Source: Archangium sp. (lineage in GTDB: Bacteria > Myxococcota > Myxococcia > Myxococcales > Myxococcaceae). Taken from it: 14,907 bases of DNA. The notes beneath the pieces were generated by a model. The model was not told where the DNA came from, made no database searches, and was given only the letters and a program-made list of their open reading frames with translations. The DNA is taken from NCBI GenBank assembly GCA_016793585.1, contig JAEUJR010000410.1:1-14907 (forward strand). Direction: 5' to 3'. Positions within the stretch are counted from its first letter, which is position 1. Every line of letters begins with the position of its first letter. This document shows, one piece after another, positions 12,931 to 14,907 of the stretch. The position numbers and the translations under genes are program-made.

Positions 12931-13860
12931 ATGCCCATGCTGCTGCCGCTCCTGCTCGCCGCGACGCCGTTTCCTGCGCCGTCTCCAGTCACCCTCGAGA
13001 ACTGCGCGCGCGCCGCCTGCACCACCGCCTCCGACGTTCGGGTCTGCAAGTGCCTTGCACCCACCGTGGAGTCGGTCGATCTGATCGTGGTCGATCGACC
13101 CACCGAGCGCCGTGTGATGTGGGCCACCACGAACCACCTCGGGGAAGTGACGGACTTCTCGGTGCAACAGGCCGATCTCGACGGCGATGGTTCGAACGAG
13201 CTCATCGTCGCGAGCCTCATGAGCGAGTCGAACGGCATGGCGATTCGCTCGTGGGACGTGTCGATCGTCGACGGCAAAGAAGACGTCGCGTTGCACGTGG
13301 TCGCGCACGATCTCGGCGCCGAGCTGCTCAAGGGCCAGTCGCTGCTCTTCACCGAGTGGAGCTGGGTCGGCCTCGAGAAGGAGAACGCGCTCTTCTTCAT
13401 CGGCCGTGAGTACTCGTACCGAGCGGGCAACCTGATTCCCACGAAGAGCCCGGTGCTGCGGCGCCGCTACACGAACGAGTTCGAGAAGGAGCGCCTCGCC
13501 GCGTTCGAGAAGAGCACCGATCGATTGCTGCCGGGCCGAACGTTCCTCTCGCACGCGTCGACCACGAAGGGCGCCGATGACCCGCCGAAGTCGTTCAAGC
13601 TGGGCACCATCAAGGCCGTGACGCGCGACGAGCCCGAGTACGAGGTGCACGCCGAAGACGAGAAGGGCCAGCTCGTCGCGTTCTCGTCAGACGGAGAAGG
13701 TGGCCCCGTGGTTCGGCTCGGCGACTTCAAGAGCAGACGGCTGTTCCCGCTGCGCTACTGGCCGAAGGATCTCGAGGGCGCGCTGCTCGGGCACTTCGTG
13801 TCGATGGGTCTCTCGAGCGAGGGCCAGCCGACCGGCGTGCTGTTCGTGCAAGAGAAGTGA
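12931..13860 (+). CDS. Exported protein with a DxDxDG (FG-GAP/VCBS-like) motif
   Basis: This 309-residue protein starts at ATG 12931 after GAGGGAG; an ATG at 12937 is possible. The N-terminus, MPMLLPLLLAATPFPAPSP, is a probable Sec signal peptide. Four cysteines follow (NCARAAC and VCKC, about residues 26-43). ADLDGDGSNELIVA near residue 81 is a calcium-loop motif of FG-GAP/VCBS type, here as a single copy. The remainder contains ALHVVAHDLGAELL, FTEWSWVGLEKENALFF and FEKERLAAFEKSTDRLLPG, and is mixed alpha/beta with no recognised enzyme motif. The open frame upstream to 11821 crosses two minus-strand genes and is not coding. It starts 75 bp from the divergent lipoprotein and converges with the PilZ gene (4 bp between stops). 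Confidence 0.8.
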   Translation: MPMLLPLLLAATPFPAPSPVTLENCARAACTTASDVRVCKCLAPTVESVDLIVVDRPTERRVMWATTNHLGEVTDFSVQQADLDGDGSNELIVASLMSESNGMAIRSWDVSIVDGKEDVALHVVAHDLGAELLKGQSLLFTEWSWVGLEKENALFFIGREYSYRAGNLIPTKSPVLRRRYTNEFEKERLAAFEKSTDRLLPGRTFLSHASTTKGADDPPKSFKLGTIKAVTRDEPEYEVHAEDEKGQLVAFSSDGEGGPVVRLGDFKSRRLFPLRYWPKDLEGALLGHFVSMGLSSEGQPTGVLFVQEK

Positions 13861-13871
13861 CGCGTCACTTC
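13854..13871. terminator. 18-bp perfect palindrome spanning two convergent stops
   Basis: GAAGTGACGCGTCACTTC is a perfect palindrome. It contains the last Lys codon and TGA of the plus-strand gene and, in mirror image, the last Lys codon and TGA of the PilZ gene. In RNA it would fold as a 7-bp stem with a CGCG loop on either strand, so it may act as a compact bidirectional terminator or stabiliser. No T-tract follows on either side. Confidence 0.45.
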
Positions 13872-14578
13872 ATCAGCGCCATCGCGTCGGCGCCGAACGC
13901 GAGCCGCGCGATCCACGGCGGCTGCGGCAACGCCTTGAGCGTCAGCAAGTCGTCGAGCATCGTCGCGGTCGCCGGGTTCAGCCGCCCGAAGTGAACGCCG
14001 ACGCGCGCGGGCATCGACTTCTCTTTGTCGGGCTGCACGATCCAGATGATCTCGCCGTGCGCCGCGAGCTGGCCGGTGGTGAGCTTCATCTGCACCATCG
14101 CCGGAGCGCCGATCGTCAGGTGGGGCGGCAGCACCGCGCACTCGACGTCGAGGCCCATGCCGCCGCGCGAGAGATCTCGAATGCGGTACACCGGAGAGTC
14201 GGGCTTGTTCTCGGTCGCCCGCACGTGCAGCGGCACTCGCGGCGTGCGGCGGCGCTTGTCGGCCTCGGTCGCCTCGAAGATGCGCTTCAACACCGCGTCG
14301 AGGCCCTGCCGGTTCTTCGGCGGCTCGTAACGAATGTGCAACACGTAGCGCCCAGGCGCGGTCTCGGTGACGGTCTGCACGACGCCGTTCACTTCGACGC
14401 TTTCTTTGACGCCGACGCTCTTGAGCTCGAAGACGAACTTCGTGCCGACAGGAACGGTCCGCTTCGCCTCGATGCGCACTCCGCCGCGGCCGACGCTCTT
14501 GGTCAGCTCGCCGAGCAGCGTCTCGGGCGTCTTGTACCCAACCTTGAGGCGGATCGGCCCGCCAGCCTGCGGCGACAC
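13865..14578 (-). CDS. Two-domain PilZ protein (TIGR02266-like plus canonical PilZ)
   Basis: This 237-residue cytoplasmic protein starts at GTG 14578, with AGGGAG about 8 nt upstream and an in-frame stop shortly before. Residues about 8-85 resemble the PilZ-like TIGR02266 domain of myxobacteria (LKVGYKTPETLLGELTKSVG, then RGGVRIEA) but lack the c-di-GMP arginines. After a helical linker, residues about 108-215 form a standard PilZ domain with both ligand motifs: R-x3-R (Arg110, Arg114) and D-x-S-x2-G (Asp135, Ser137, Gly140), then GEIIWIV and ARVGVHFG. Binding of cyclic di-GMP by the second domain is therefore expected. The first domain may be structural. Output and partners are not visible. 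It is transcribed away from mraZ. Confidence 0.9.
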   Translation of the reverse strand: MSPQAGGPIRLKVGYKTPETLLGELTKSVGRGGVRIEAKRTVPVGTKFVFELKSVGVKESVEVNGVVQTVTETAPGRYVLHIRYEPPKNRQGLDAVLKRIFEATEADKRRRTPRVPLHVRATENKPDSPVYRIRDLSRGGMGLDVECAVLPPHLTIGAPAMVQMKLTTGQLAAHGEIIWIVQPDKEKSMPARVGVHFGRLNPATATMLDDLLTLKALPQPPWIARLAFGADAMALMK

Positions 14579-14629
14579 GGGGCGCTCCCTAACTCATGTC
14601 GGCCCTGCGCACACCTCGACATTTCAGTG

Positions 14630-14643
14630 GGATCGTATGATCC
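14630..14643. promoter_or_regulatory. Small inverted repeat upstream of the PilZ gene
   Basis: GGATC-GTAT-GATCC lies about 52 bp before the PilZ start. On the minus strand it contains CATACGAT, a possible -10 sequence, so a regulator bound here could block PilZ transcription. The operator role is inference. Confidence 0.3.
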
Positions 14644-14655
14644 ACGTCGCTTCGG

Positions 14656-14672
14656 CTTGGCCGCCGGCCAAG
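14656..14672. other. Strong GC-rich hairpin in the PilZ-mraZ intergenic region
   Basis: CTTGGCC-GCC-GGCCAAG is a perfect 7-bp stem with a 3-nt loop. No gene ends here and no T-tract follows, so it is not an ordinary terminator. It lies between the divergent PilZ gene and the mraZ promoter and could be a protein-binding site or insulating hairpin. Confidence 0.4.
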
Positions 14673-14729
14673 ACCGCGGCTGACTCGTCGCGTCAGGTCG
14701 CCCGAAGCTACAGGCTGGATCATGGTTTC

Positions 14730-14758
14730 TTGACCCTCCACGCAACCACCCATAATTT
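14730..14758 (+). promoter_or_regulatory. Sigma-70 type promoter for mraZ and the dcw cluster
   Basis: TTGACC (-35, 5 of 6 consensus bases) is followed by 17 bp and TAATTT (-10). CATAAT at 14751 is an overlapping alternative -10, with a short 15-bp spacer. The site is in the most AT-rich stretch of the 261-bp intergenic region and gives a leader of about 75 nt before the mraZ GTG. Confidence 0.55.
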
Positions 14759-14769
14759 CGCCGGCGAAG

Positions 14770-14794
14770 TGGCAAGAAGTGGTATTCGGCGGAT
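14770..14794 (+). promoter_or_regulatory. Candidate MraZ operator with three boxes at 10-bp spacing
   Basis: TGGCA, TGGTA and CGGAT begin at 14770, 14780 and 14790. MraZ in E. coli binds TGGGN boxes separated by 5 bp, giving the same 10-bp period. The first two boxes sit in direct AAGTGG repeats; the third is degenerate. Autoregulation of mraZ from just downstream of its promoter is the inference. Confidence 0.35.
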
Positions 14795-14839
14795 CAGATT
14801 CCCATCCCAAGTGTGGATGGTGGCAAGGCGGGCCGCAGC

Positions 14840-14907
14840 GTGTTCCGGGGCGTCTACGAGCATCAGATCGACGCGAAGGGGCGAACGAGCTTCCCGGCGA
14901 AGCTCCG
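14840..14907 (+). CDS. mraZ: MraZ, transcriptional regulator of the division/cell-wall cluster (5' fragment)
   Basis: The frame from GTG 14840 encodes [15 protein letters not shown], then TSFPAKL, and runs off the right edge after 22 complete codons. This is the highly conserved MraZ N-terminus: F-G/R-x-Y/F-E-x-x-x-D-x-K-G-R-x-x-x-P. MraZ is an AbrB-fold DNA-binding protein that forms rings and represses its own operon, which normally continues rsmH, ftsL, ftsI and mur genes. The sequence at 14579-14839 before it holds the promoter, a possible operator and two hairpins but no credible gene. An ATG at 14817 is in another frame. The Shine-Dalgarno is weak (AAGGCGG, about 12 nt upstream). Confidence 0.9.
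   Translation, partial: MFRGVYEHQIDAKGRTSFPAKL

Noticed and set aside
14589..14810. Minus-strand 73-codon open frame before the PilZ gene
   Set aside because: It has no Shine-Dalgarno or recognisable features, and it covers the mraZ promoter and hairpins. More likely non-coding.
1..14907. Insertion sequence, prophage, or defence system
   Set aside because: No transposase, integrase, terminal repeats, nuclease or restriction motif was seen on either strand. Base and codon use look even across the window.

Overview
The window looks like chromosomal DNA from a GC-rich member of the Myxococcota. Several lineage markers agree on this. There is a DUF2378/TIGR02265-type protein (11974-12516, minus) and a TIGR02266-type PilZ protein (13865-14578, minus). 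A surface protein ends in a MYXO-CTERM-like tail (6214-8571). A Ser/Thr kinase carries a PEGA domain (3765-6026, minus), and there are several Cys-rich or Gly/Ala/Ser-repeat lipoproteins. I saw no tRNA, rRNA, CRISPR array, transposase or integrase.

Layout. (1) 1-1104, minus: a Cys-rich lipoprotein gene that runs off the left edge and is split by one in-frame TGA at 736-738. The TGA falls exactly where an internal repeat predicts a cysteine. (2) 1199-2847, minus: a tight four-gene cassette. It starts with a 52-residue exported peptide, followed by a 98-residue unknown, a DUF416 (YjaG-like) protein and a 203-residue protein of unknown function. (3) 2963-3763, plus: an ankyrin-repeat protein, ending 1 bp from the stop of the convergent membrane Ser/Thr kinase at 3765-6026. 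(4) 6214-9605, plus: a large exported beta-propeller-like protein with the MYXO-CTERM-like tail, overlapping a lipoprotein with GGAASA repeats and a CHRD-like domain. (5) 9636-11969, plus: a four-gene overlapping operon. It encodes an exported App1/DUF2183-type HAD phosphatase, a lipoprotein with two possible ExbD-like domains, a 40-residue membrane protein and a 156-residue unknown. (6) 11974-12855, minus: a 12-cysteine small lipoprotein followed by the DUF2378 protein. (7) 12931-13860, plus: an exported protein with a DxDxDG motif. (8) 13865-14578, minus: a two-domain PilZ protein. (9) 14840 to the right edge: the first 22 codons of mraZ, normally the first gene of the division and cell-wall (dcw) cluster, with a recognisable promoter and a possible MraZ operator.

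Most products are predicted to work in or on the cell envelope. Gene packing is tight, with ATGA, GTGA and TGATG overlaps inside operons and 1-4 bp between convergent stops. At two convergent junctions the paired stop codons lie inside perfect palindromes. The points most worth a second look are the TGA-for-Cys codon, the very small exported and membrane proteins heading or embedded in operons, the phosphatase/ExbD-like operon, and the structured PilZ-mraZ intergenic region.
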